This document shows positions 1 through 9,613 of a DNA stretch of 64,000 nucleotides, piece after piece. Within the stretch, counting starts at the first letter, position 1. The number at the start of each line of letters is the position of its first letter. Source of the stretch: Sistotremastrum niveocremeum HHB9708 (lineage: Eukaryota > Basidiomycota > Agaricomycetes > Sistotremastrales > Sistotremastraceae); NCBI GenBank assembly GCA_001630475.1, contig KV419396.1, positions 496,001 through 560,000 on the forward strand, written 5' to 3'. The position numbers were made by a program, and so were the translations under genes. The notes beneath the pieces are model-generated. The model was not told where the DNA came from. It made no database searches and was given only the letters and a program-made list of their open reading frames with translations.

Positions 1-795
1 GCACTGAAGGCCGGAATTGAATTGAGTTGGACTAACCTGATAGCCTCGAGTGACTCTTGGCTTTCCCCCACACTTCGCTAGTGACAATGACACCTGCCCT
101 ACGTTCTGGATGACGGGCATGCTCGGGATGGTAGGCTGCAGGGCTCACTTGTCTACCACGGCATCGAGCTCTTCCACAAGATCGAAGTATATTTCGTTGT
201 TATTGTACTTGAGCCCCAGTTTCCTCCACGGAATCGGGCTCGAGAAAGGATTGGCTGAAGCCTTGGAGAGGCCCGATACACCGGATAGTGACATGATTTT
301 GTTGTAAAATGATGGTGGAAGTACGATATCGCGGAGGGTGCTGGACTCCGTAGTCAGAGGATTGCCATCATCGAGCATTTCTTCGAGAAGCTGATATACA
401 ACATCAAAGTTATCTTTGATGGACGCAGTTGAGACTTCTCCGAGATATTCTTGGAGCGTGTCAACGAACGTTTGCAGAAAGGCAAAGGCAAAGACTGGAT
501 CTTCAGATCCACGTATAGGACATAGCAATCGCAGCGTCCCGACTTTCAGATGACAGCAAGCTGCAGGTCCATGTTGGCTTGATACATAGATTATAGGATC
601 TATCTGTCCATTCGGGGTCTTCTGAAGAGCTTCGTTTACAGCATCTACATGCAGGAGAGGGTACGAAGGCGAAGTTGTCCTGAAACTCGTCTGAATAATC
701 GGCCGACTGGGACAGGGTATTGGTCATTTGCATCCTCGATGAGACGTTATTGTTCACCTCGTTGAATCCAATATGATGAGCCCGTCGATGGCCAT
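1..795 (-). CDS. APM3: AP-3 complex mu subunit, 5' part (C-terminus lies beyond the left edge)
   Basis: This is the medium chain of the AP-3 clathrin-type adaptor, which sorts cargo from Golgi/endosomes to the vacuole. The start is the ATG at 795-793 and gives MAIDGLIILDST, the usual opening of AP-3 mu. A first intron (about 757-714) leads into the longin-like domain, with PIIQTSFR, then YPLLHVDAVNEALQKTPNG, then SEDPVFAFAFLQTFVDTLQ. The exon around 145-528 holds the linker with PFSSPIPWR and ends in the start of the mu homology domain (YFDLVEELDAVVD). One more short exon near 40-88 reads NEVWGKAKSHSRLSG, typical of the MHD, before another donor (gttagt). The cargo-binding remainder is outside the window. 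It is head-to-head with the aldehyde dehydrogenase, 177 bp apart. Family assignment is firm; exon borders are by eye. Confidence 0.9.
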
Positions 796-914
796 CGCAA
801 TTTCCGAGTAGGAGAGCGTACGAAGACAAACGGCTGAGCGCGTGACTCTACGCGACTCGGACATCCCTAAATTTCACCGCCACGTTCAAGCATGTATGAC
901 GACGCTAAGGCCAA

Positions 915-920
915 TATAAA
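915..920 (+). promoter_or_regulatory. TATA box of the aldehyde dehydrogenase gene
   Basis: A TATAAA lies 53 bp before the start codon at 973, directly joined to a CCAAT (911-915). The spacing suits a core promoter for the plus-strand gene in the 177-bp divergent spacer shared with AP-3 mu. It is inferred from position and sequence only. Confidence 0.5.
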
Positions 921-972
921 GGAGTGCCCGACGAGCTGCGATGGGCGACATAATCACTCCCAATAACTCGAC

Positions 973-2860
973 ATGTCTACCGAACTCAAATACACTCCCA
1001 TCGACCAGCTCGCAAAGGTTTGTCTTGGATTCCAATCTTCAAGTTGGTGTCCAGTCCTAATGGACGTACTTGTCTCAGATTCATGAGACGTTGAACGCGA
1101 CGTTCCGCTCGGGGAAGACTTTGCCATTGCATTATAGACGACAACAGCTCTTGCAGCTCTCTCGTCTGGTTGCAGAGAACAAGGATGCGATCTCTACAGC
1201 CGTTATAGCTGACTTGGCCAAGCCTCAGCTCGAGATCCTCATGACTGAACTTGTTCCTATGGCCACCAGAGCTGCCGATGCCGCCAAGAGCCTTGAGGAA
1301 TGGACTGCACCCGAAAAGCCTGCTGTCGCGGGCCACGAATCGTGGAACGTTACTGTCAACAAGGTCCCTAAAGGCGTTGCACTCATTATCTCGTGCGTAT
1401 TATTATGATGCAGAGATGATTCCCGTCTCTGACGTGTGTTCACAGTCCCTGGAACTACCCCGTACATCTTACCATCTCGCCGCTAATTGGTGCGATTGCT
1501 GCTGGCTGTCCCGCAGTGATCAAGCCCTCTGAGAATACTGCCAATACGTCCCGAGTGCTTGCGGAACTTTTCCCGAAATATCTTGATACCAGCGCATACC
1601 AACTCGTTAACGGTGGCGTGCCTGAAACAACAGAACTTCTGAAAGTAGGTACAATCATTCGTTTTATTTTCGTCACTGATGATTAACTCAGCTCCCCTGG
1701 GACCACATTTTCTACACCGGTAACGGAACGTGAGTATGCCCTCCATTCGCAGCACAACAAGCCTCTAAACTCCAAACAGGGTCGGCCGCATTGTCGCAAC
1801 CGCTGCGGCAAAACATCTTACTCCTATCACCTTGGAGCTGGGCGGTCAATGCCCAGTCATCGTCGACCCCGCATATGATATGAAGATTGCTGCGAAACGA
1901 ATCTTGTTCGGCAAAGGTCTAAATGCTGGCCAGATCTGCAATGCACCCAACCATGTCTTGGTTCCGGTGGAAAAGCAGGCTGAGCTCGTTGATGCTTTGA
2001 AGGCGACGTTGAAGGAGTTTTATCCCAACGGCGCTCTTGACAAATCGAGTACATACGGGAGGATCATCAACCCTAATCACTTCCGCAGGATTCAGGGCCT
2101 CCTCAAACGGACCCAGGGCGAAATTGTCTTCGGCGGAGCCGTGGAGGGCGAGCGAGGGATTGAGCCGACCATTGTGCAAAACGTTAAAGCAGGTGACTCG
2201 CTGCTCGAAGAGTCAGTAAATCATGCTGCGTCCCGCTTCCTCATTGACATTTTATAAAGTGAAATCTTCGGTCCTATTCTGCCCATAGTCCCCGTTGCAA
2301 ATGTTGACGAAGCCATCGAATGGGTCAACAGATTGTACGTCCTCAAGGTTTGGGGCATATATGCGTTTACTAACATGGACGCTGTAGCCCACACGCCCTC
2401 ACCTTGTATGCATTCACTGAAGATGAAGCATTGAAGAAGAAAAGTAAGAGGACATCTGCTGCGCTTGACGACCGCTTATCTTGGCTCTCTAGTTCTGGCG
2501 CATACAAACAGTGGTGGTCTTACTTTCAACCACACATTCATGAATTTGGCTGCGGATGAAGCTCCATTTGGTGGACATGGCGCGTCAGGACGTGAGTGAT
2601 TCGAAAAGTAGAAGACACTGAGTATTGACGGTGTCGGCTTCCAGATGGGTACCAGCACGGCGTGTACTCGTACAAGACGTTTACTCATCTGCGAACGTCG
2701 CTTGACATGCCTTCCGAGTGCGTTCATTGCAATTTGTGTATTGTGACTTTACTAAATGATATGACACAGTGTTGAGGCGTTCCCTGGCTTCACGTATGCA
2801 CCTTACGCTCAGGGAGTTGTAGACTACTTGAGTCAAGCGTTGGAGGCGCCCGCATCTTGA
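973..2860 (+). CDS. Aldehyde dehydrogenase, family-3-like (fatty aldehyde dehydrogenase type)
   Basis: NAD(P)-dependent oxidation of an aldehyde to its acid. The protein starts [13 protein letters not shown] and is spread over about nine exons. Family landmarks appear in order: [20 protein letters not shown] with PAVIKPSE (cofactor site), YTGNGTVGRIV, the catalytic glutamate in TLELGGQ, the catalytic cysteine in [19 protein letters not shown] (read after removing an intron that begins gtcagt inside the codon for D), then NHTFMN and PFGGHGASG near the end. The C-terminus ([13 protein letters not shown]) has no clear membrane anchor, unlike many fatty aldehyde dehydrogenases. Fungal relatives include Hfd1 and the YLO-1 apocarotenal oxidases, so the substrate cannot be told. 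The loop around the catalytic Cys (QICNAPNH) departs from the common QTCIAPDY. Confidence 0.9.
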
Positions 2861-3803
2861 TCGGCGCGTGAGATGAGATTGGCGTAGTTTGTGTACAATT
2901 TAGGTGAATAAATGACGGAACCATCTTGTTTCTCGAAAAGGAAATCCATTTTGTGATCGGTCGGAACTGGAGAACACGTGCAAAAAGAAGAAGACGGTGT
3001 TCCTGGTCGCACGCAAACGCCAGAGATCGGCGGCAGAAAGGTCGGGACCGGATACAAAGCATCCCGGAATGGCAACCGCCCCGGCTGTGGAGCATCTGGT
3101 CTGTGCCAATCTGACTGCCAAAGCACACGCACGCGACCTCTTGCGCTGACGAGACACAGAGCAAATCCCATTTAGGCAGGTTTCCCACCGAAACTGTGTT
3201 ATGTAAAAGGCTACGTCATGCATATATTGGGCGGCGCTAGTTACTGCTGTCAAGGGCAACCGGCCCAATATGAATATTGCATGGATGAAACGATCAACCG
3301 TCAAAACTCGCCCCGGGAGCCCGGTGATCGATAAGAGATCAGGCACACGCTCCCATCGATAAGATTTTGGCTGCCTTTTTCGTCTGCATTCTTTTTTCAG
3401 TGCATATATGGGCTTGGGGACGTGCGCGGGCAACAAGAGCGCAGAGACGCAGAACAAGATGGGGGCTCGTTCCTAGCGAGCGTGCGAGTTTGTTGCCCTG
3501 ATCACGGCCGACGCCGCAGGCTAGAACGCACTGATTTCGCAGAATCGGACCAAAGATCACCGAATTTCCTTATCTGGGTATGCCGCAATAGTTGACGTGT
3601 TTCAGAATATTCGTGTTCGGTTACAGATTTGTTGGGTCCGGGCAGTTTCCTGATCCGGCGGCCCACTGCCTTCGTCCCCTTCTCTCTCTTCCTCCCGCTG
3701 ACTCGTCGCTCGCCGTCGTTGGCTTCCCCGTTCTGCTTTAAGCTCGCTCTTTCCTGTCTCCTGCCCCCACCTCTCCCTCTATTTTTCTTATCCCGAGGTC
3801 GCC
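2861..3803. other. Spacer of 943 bp between aldehyde dehydrogenase and RGS gene
   Basis: No gene seen. The open frames on both strands here, including a 185-codon one on the minus strand, have no recognisable motif and overlap one another. The last 150 bases are rich in pyrimidines (ctctctcttcctcccgctg near 3680), as is common in the leader of strongly expressed fungal genes. It probably holds the promoter and 5' leader of the RGS gene. Confidence 0.5.
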
Positions 3804-5952
3804 ATGCCCGGTCAGAACAATGGCCCACTGGCTACTACATCCCACATGATGCAGACAACTAAACGCGGTCGCCCATTCCTCAAGGCATCTCTTCTCTTCT
3901 TGTGCCTTGTTCCTTTTCGTTGACCTTCATGTCCAGGACACTCTCGATCTTTTCGCAACTTTGATCACTTCCCTTGAACTTGCTACACACCGTCAATTCT
4001 TTAAAACGTACCACAACTCGTTTACAACGTGTGTAGCATTTTTTTTCTTGTATTGTTGCCTTTAGCTGATCCATCAAAAAATAGAGATCAAGCCGCCGCC
4101 AACCTCGCCAACCTTCGCTTTTCTCAGTCCAACCGTGGTCCCGATCCCCGTGAACCTGCTCGTATTGTCACTACCACGACAACCACGACGTTCTCAATGA
4201 CCCGGGATATGGCAAAAGCAATGGCACAACACTTTATGGACGCTCGTCTCATCGAGAATGCCATCGATCCCGCCGTGCAAATTTTCAAAGATCGTGGCGT
4301 CTTCTATGTCACTCCCAAAGGCCTTCATGTTCTCGAGCGCTTCATCACCAAGAACGGCATCACCGCAGATCACTTGACCCGCCTTTTTACCATGCAGCCT
4401 ATCTGCGTAAAGCTGATGCATCTTGAACGCCGCGCGGAAGACGACGAGATTATTGTTACCACTCATGTCATCACCAACCTCTTCCGTCGCTTTGTCGGTC
4501 GCAGACCCAACTATATGCCTCCTGAACTCAATCCCGAGAGCACTGTTTTCTATCATGAACGTGCCAAGGGCGTCCCGCTCATGGAGCACAGCGAGCGCAG
4601 CATCCAACAGAACCGCAATCACGTCCAACACTATAAACATTGCTTCTTCGCTGTTCAGGCTCTCGAATGGCTTTGTGACTTTACGTCTGTGACCGGGAGA
4701 GATGAAGCGGCGGAGATGTGTGCCCACTTTTCTAGGCTCGGCTTCGTCGAACTGGTCAGTGATAAGAGAAAGCACAACGATTCTGCGATCATCTTTAACG
4801 CGCAAGGACAGACTCCCAATTCACCAGTAAGTGCATATAGCCGTTACTCTGTCTGCTGCTAACGCCTTCGGTAGGAGGGAGAGTTCCGCTGCGCAAATAA
4901 ATGCGTCTATCGCATCACCGATGTCGGGAAGAGAGCTGTCAAATGGGACAACCTCGACGTCAAGGGCGTTGCCCATGACTCGCCCGCCAGCTCTACCACC
5001 AATCTCCAGAAGAGAACCGAACGGACTTCTAATGAAAGCCCCTCGAGTGATGGTCATGGAGCAGGAACGGGAGACGGGCGATATGCTTCAGCTACTGGTG
5101 CGGCGAATCCTCTTACCGCTAAGGCTTTATCAGAAGCCAGGATTCACCGACGTGTCTCTATGGCAGAAAACCTCAATGGCCAGGCGCCGAACGGAAGAGC
5201 TCTCACTCAGAGCAACACCGATCGTCTGCGCTACATTATAGACGAGCCCACTTTGCGGCCCTTGTTCCGCGACTTCTTAAAGAGCAACTTCTGCGAAGAG
5301 AACCTGACGTTCTACCTCAACGTGCAGGACTTTAAGCGCAAGTTCCAGATTACGTCGTCGACCCAAGCAACTTCTTCTCCGCGCCAATCAAACGGGGATG
5401 CCGGCGACGTTCCTTCTCCCAGTGCCATGCAGCGTCATCACAATCTCCTCATTAATCGGCTTTCGAAATCTACAATGCGTATCTCGCTCCGTCCAGTCCA
5501 TGCGAGCTCAACATTGACCACGCCCTTCGCAATGAGCTCGTTGACTATCTCAACAACATCATGGCTGGGTTGACCCAGAAAGCCTATGTCGAACCTGAGC
5601 ACGCGAACAACGTGAACGCCACTCAGCTTCAACAGATGATCAAGTTGTACGAGAGGATCCAGAACCACGTCTTCCGTCTCATGGCTACCGATTCACTTCC
5701 GAAGGTCCGTTTCATGTGTTACCAGACCGAAACGGTGTACTGATTTTCTTCATACAACAGTTCATTAGAACTCCCAAGTTCTTGGAAGCTCGGGCGCAGA
5801 TGGAAGAATATGACGGATCTGGTGATGAAGCATATTGGCCTGCTGCTCCTCCTGGTCTTGAAGAAGAAGGCGTCGGACGCACTTACATGACTGTTTCACA
5901 AGCAGCCAACGACCAGGCGCGCCTGGGCCTCCAACATCCTACCGACCCTTAA
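3804..5952 (+). CDS. SST2: Regulator of G-protein signalling with DEP domains (Sst2/FlbA/Thn1 type)
   Basis: GTPase-activating protein for a G-alpha subunit; in fungi this family turns down pheromone or growth signalling (Sst2 in yeast, FlbA in Aspergillus, Thn1 in Schizophyllum). The start gives MPGQNNGPLATTSHMMQTTK, a conserved basidiomycete N-terminus. Two early introns are removed: one at 3885-3936 that appears to have a GC donor, and a very short one (4031-4065, 35 bases). Next come a DEP region (MTRDMAKAMAQHFMDARLIE ... VFYVTPKGLHVLERFI) and a second DEP (HFSRLGFVELVSDKRKH ... EGEFRCANKCVYRITDVGKR). The RGS box follows (LRYIIDEPTLRPLFRDFLKS, FCEENLTFYLNVQDFKRKF, then PCELNIDHALRNELVDYLNN and KLYERIQNHVFRLMATDS), with FIRTPKFLEARAQME closing it. 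It ends with a short acidic tail. The family call is firm. Confidence 0.93.
3885..3936 (+). other. Probable GC-AG intron 1 of the RGS gene
   Basis: The coding exon ends ..TTCCTCAAG and the intron would begin GCATCT and end GTCCAG. Removing these 52 bases joins FLK to DTLDLFATL, which matches the conserved N-terminus of Thn1-like proteins as I recall it. No GT donor nearby keeps the frame, and without splicing the frame stops in PFR*. Confidence 0.6.
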
Positions 5953-6392
5953 TGGTACAATCCCTGGCTTCTTCTTTCCCGGCTTGATGTCTGGACATGA
6001 CCATCAGCGTGTTAATTTGCTCAGCAACGTCATATTATTGTACGAACGAGATGAGGAAAGCAAAGTAACTCTCTCCCTCTCCCTCATCCTTTTATTGTTC
6101 TTGAAATACTTTATAATGTAATCGGTTAATTACTTCTTAGTTCATTCTTCACTCTAAAATTCTTGTTCGGCCTGATAAAGGCTTGGAATAATCATGACTT
6201 TATTATCAGTAATCATACATTGTTCTTGTGTCATCTGAGTCGTTCTCTGAGACTGTCTAATGTACTTGGGAGAGAAAGTAAGCCAGCCTACGCGTCCAAT
6301 GACAATGACATGGTGGCGCATTGGTCTACGTGTTTCCGTTTAGCACCGAGATCGGCGTCCGGAGACGCTTTCACACCCTGTACATTTCTACG

Positions 6393-7535
6393 ATGTCGTG
6401 GCTCAGCAATGTCACTGGGGAGCCCAAGAAACCGTACAAAGTTGCTAAGGACGAGCCAAGAATTGCTGATGCTTCGGGACGATTAGTCGTTGACAAGAGT
6501 GCTAACAGGCCATTCCTCGCGTGCGTGAGAACGGGCTAACTCAGGGATTCGAACTCTCGCTGACGCTCCGTTTGTCTACTAGTCACAAGGAGTGGCGTGA
6601 ACAGGAGGCTGCTCGCAAGAAGGCTAAAGAAGAACGAAAGAAAGAGCGTCTGGAGAAGATTGCTCGCGGTGAAGAAGTTGGACCCGAGGAGCCAGAAGAC
6701 GACGAAGAAGTTGGGCTCATAGGCCTCCTCAAGTTCATTGTCTATGTCCTTCTCTTCATCCTACTGGCGAGCAAATTTGTCACTGGATCTTGGATATGGG
6801 AGTACGACGGCAAATGGACTAACATCAAGTCATATATCCCTGTCAGTGTCCAGCCTCTCGTCGACATCATAGACCGATCTGAAACTGACGTCGGAACAGG
6901 CGGATCAAAGAGTATTCTCACCCAAGATGCTCGCTCAGTTTGATGGTACAGACCCAGACCGGCCCATCTACATTGCAGTGCGTCCAGTCCCTTCGAGAAG
7001 CTACGTCAGCGTACTGACCCTCTGGGCAGATTGATGGCGTAGTATACGACGTAACCGCTGGAGCGAAGACATATGGCAAGGGTGGATCATACAACACAAT
7101 GTGAACGACTGTTGTGCCCATTTAAGTCAGCGAAAGCTCAACGAGGCATTCCAGGGCCGGAGTCGACGCCACTCGATCGTACGGGACTGGCTGCTTCAGG
7201 GACCATCGCACCCACGATTTACGCGGACTGACCGAACGAGAACTCAGCGTAAGCTTCTTTTAATGGATTTAAAGTGTTGTCCCTCATGATCGTGCCCAGG
7301 GCATCCAACACTGGATTGACTTTTTTAAGAACAGCAACAAATACTTCAAAGTTGGAACAGTCCGACGTGAGCTTTTCCGGATTTCTTGAATTTGCCTTTT
7401 CAAATAACACATTGTCCAGTTCCTCCGATCGATCCGAATAGTGAGATTCCCAAAGACTGCAGAGCCCCCAAGGACGAGCCGGAGCCTGAACCCCAGCCGG
7501 CTGTCGGGCCTAAAGGGAAGCATAATGAATTGTAG
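6393..7535 (+). CDS. Membrane-anchored cytochrome b5-like heme-binding (MAPR) protein
   Basis: Member of the membrane-associated progesterone receptor family (Dap1/PGRMC-like), which binds heme and supports cytochrome P450 work in sterol synthesis. The start is MSWLSNVTGEPKK. A charged, probably coiled-coil stretch (EWREQEAARKKAKEERKKER) is followed by an acidic run and one transmembrane helix (LLKFIVYVLLFILLASKFV). The cytochrome b5-like domain comes after an intron: RVFSPKMLAQFDGTDPDRP, IYIAIDGVVYDVTAG, YGKGGSYNTMAGVDATRSYG, TGCFRDHRTHDLRGLTEREL and HWIDFFKNSNKYFKVG. The tyrosines of the YGxGGxY stretch, which bind heme in this family, are kept. The tail is Pro/Glu-rich and ends HNEL. It is longer at both ends than yeast Dap1. 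Six exons are inferred; the last intron ends just before PPIDPNSEIP. Confidence 0.88.
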
Positions 7536-7596
7536 TCTAGCAGCAGTTCTGCTTTGTGGCGGTGTATTATGTCCCGGTAAAGGATTTATTTAATTT

Positions 7597-8686
7597 CTAT
7601 TCATGATCCTCGATGTGCTGCATGTTTTCAAGCAAGCCATGGAAAGCATTGCCTGACGCCACAGGGGAAATGAAAGCAGACGCCACAGTCTCACGATCGA
7701 ATCTCGAGAACTCCATCTTGCTATCAAGCGATTTGATAGTGGCCCACCGCTTATGCGATTCTCCGAAATTTGATTGAGGAAGGCTTTAATGCACCGGTAC
7801 CGGCTCAGACCCTTTACGAACGACGGAAGCAAATTTCCCCTGAAGCAAGGACTATCCTCTCGAAATACATACATTGGATCACAAGCTAGCCAGCTACACT
7901 CCTAGGAGCGTCGCACTAAAACATATTAACATGGTATAAGTAGAAATGTCAAGTCCCGGTCACACGACCAACAGATCATGCTGCATTGATGAACCAGTTT
8001 CGAAGCAGAGGAAAATCCGAACTGTTGCAGTCGACGATCCGAGTGAAAGAATGGGCCTCGTACTTCACAGCGATGACATCCCCCCGCCAGGCCTTGCTTT
8101 CCTGGAATCGAGACCCCTGGATCTGTCGAATGGTTTTGTTGATTGGAAATGCTTCTCCTGTCCGACTTTTTGACCCATAGAACACAACGTATGGTGTAGT
8201 GAACTTTTTGGTCATGCCTTCAACAAAGAGCGTCAATGACCGTATCGTATAAGCCAAAGGGTACAAGTTACCTTCCAATGAATCAACAACCTGCAAGTGG
8301 AAGGACATTGTTTAGTTCCAGACATATCGAGTGGATTATTATCTGACCTTGTGCGAACAGACATCGTGAAGCTGGCCCTCGGCCACCATGTCCATGAGCA
8401 GCTCCGGATGAGGGATCGTAGATTGCTCCAGCTCCCCCGTTCGAGTATTTGTGGTTGTAAGGCTGGTCACAGGCATTTCCACAAGTTGAGTCCCTCGCTC
8501 ATCGTGGGGGAAGAGCATGACTTGACATTGTGAACTGAACATTGGATCTAGCTGAGGTTCGAGAGGAGACTATCAATCCGAGGGAACGAGATACGACGGA
8601 TAGGCCAAACCTTGTTTTATACGAAAGGCAGATGGCAGTGGATTTACAGTTGGACTTTGAGTTCTAGGAAGTGAGATCTTGTCCAT
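7597..8686 (-). CDS. Unrecognised multi-exon protein, probably an Agaricomycete-restricted family
   Basis: I do not recognise a named domain. A tentative start at 8686 gives MDKISLPRTQSPT. An exon near 8345-8553 reads MFSSQCQVMLFPHDERGTQL and IPHPELLMDMVAEGQLHDV. After an intron (about 8310-8343) follows VVDSLEG. A second intron (gtaact..ttgaag) then joins to MTKKFTTPYVVFYGSKSRTG, FPINKTIRQIQGSRF and WRGDVIAVKY, then DFPLLRNW near 7990. A last exon near 7597-7785 reads SNFGESHKRWATIKSLDSKM, EFSRFDRETVASAFISPVAS, GNAFHGLLENMQHIEDHE and a stop. The join between the last two parts is uncertain: one part also ends in a stop at 7976, so there could be two genes. The plus-strand frame opposite the last exon is open too, but looks less protein-like. 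Confidence 0.5.
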
Positions 8687-9613
8687 TCTTAAAGGCCGGG
8701 ACTTCGCCACACGACCGAACCGCGAAGCCGATTACTCTGTCCATTCATCCATCTGCCCAAGTTTCCGCATCGATCTTTGATCAATGCAAGGCATCCAGGA
8801 GGTGGTACACAATGAAGTCAATGAAAGGTGCTGAGTATCCAAATAACCGATGATTAGAGAGCACCTGAAATTGGGGTATTATTTGTCGAATGGTAGAATC
8901 TGGATCCGAAAACAATGAGCCTCAGGGTGCTTTGAACGAGGCACTAGTTGAGGAACAATGCCGAGGGAAGCCAGCTGTCGACGGGCAAAGTGGTTATAAG
9001 AGCTAAGCGGTCGAACATCTAGGCAATTGTGGAAACAGACAGATGATTATATTTGGTGCTCCGAAGAACTGCTTGCATACGCGACCTCAGCCGCAACAGG
9101 CTCGGCTCTAGAATGAAGATCGCACACTGAGGTGGTTGCTTTGTCGTACGAGTGACACCCGAATGGCGAATGAGGACACAAGTGGTAGTACAAGAGAAGC
9201 TTGAATTCGACGTAGCTGATCTGCTCAGTCATTGCGTGCCAAGGAGCTGGACACCGTCATGTCCGAAGGGAATCGAATATGTAATTGTGCACCAGTGACC
9301 CTCGCCGAAATGATCGTGGTGATCTAAATATTGGATGTCTCGCCCTTTTGGTGCTAGTCAGAAAGAACGAGGGTGCCTTCGGATGCCAGGGAGGCCAGTC
9401 TCAGGAACTAATAGTGACGCAGGTTTCTGAGAGCTAGCAGCCGACTGAGAGCAGCTTGTAGGGGTGCGCCGGTTAATCACGCGAATGCTCGATGTTAGAG
9501 AGAGCACGACGCATAGTGGTCGCCAGAGCCAACCTGGCGGATCATGAGCTCGCCGCCGCCGTCGTTGCATGAATCGCGTGACAGTCACGTGTTACGCATC
9601 TCAGGCTGGAACA
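8687..9613. other. Divergent spacer of about 930 bp, no gene seen
   Basis: This lies between the unrecognised minus-strand gene and the nucleoporin gene. Short open frames exist (for example 9047-9232 minus and 9358-9588 minus), but they show no motif and no sensible splicing partners. It most likely holds the two promoters and leaders. Confidence 0.45.

Noticed and set aside
2900-3457. 185-codon open frame on the minus strand in the spacer before the RGS gene
   Set aside because: No motif, a composition of Cys/Arg/Phe typical of chance frames, and it overlaps other open frames. It sits where the RGS promoter should be.
6540-6560. tRNA-like B-box text (gggattcgaactc)
   Set aside because: No matching A box or cloverleaf can be drawn around it, and it lies inside an intron of the cytochrome b5-like gene.
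7690-7890. Plus-strand frame reading LRNLIEEGFNAPVPAQTLYE and ending in a stop near 7890
   Set aside because: It is antisense to the last exon of the unrecognised gene, which reads more like a conserved protein end, and it has no plausible upstream exon. Kept only as a doubt in that entry.
9047-9232. 61-codon minus-strand open frame upstream of the nucleoporin gene
   Set aside because: Short, no motif, no splice partners; probably promoter DNA.
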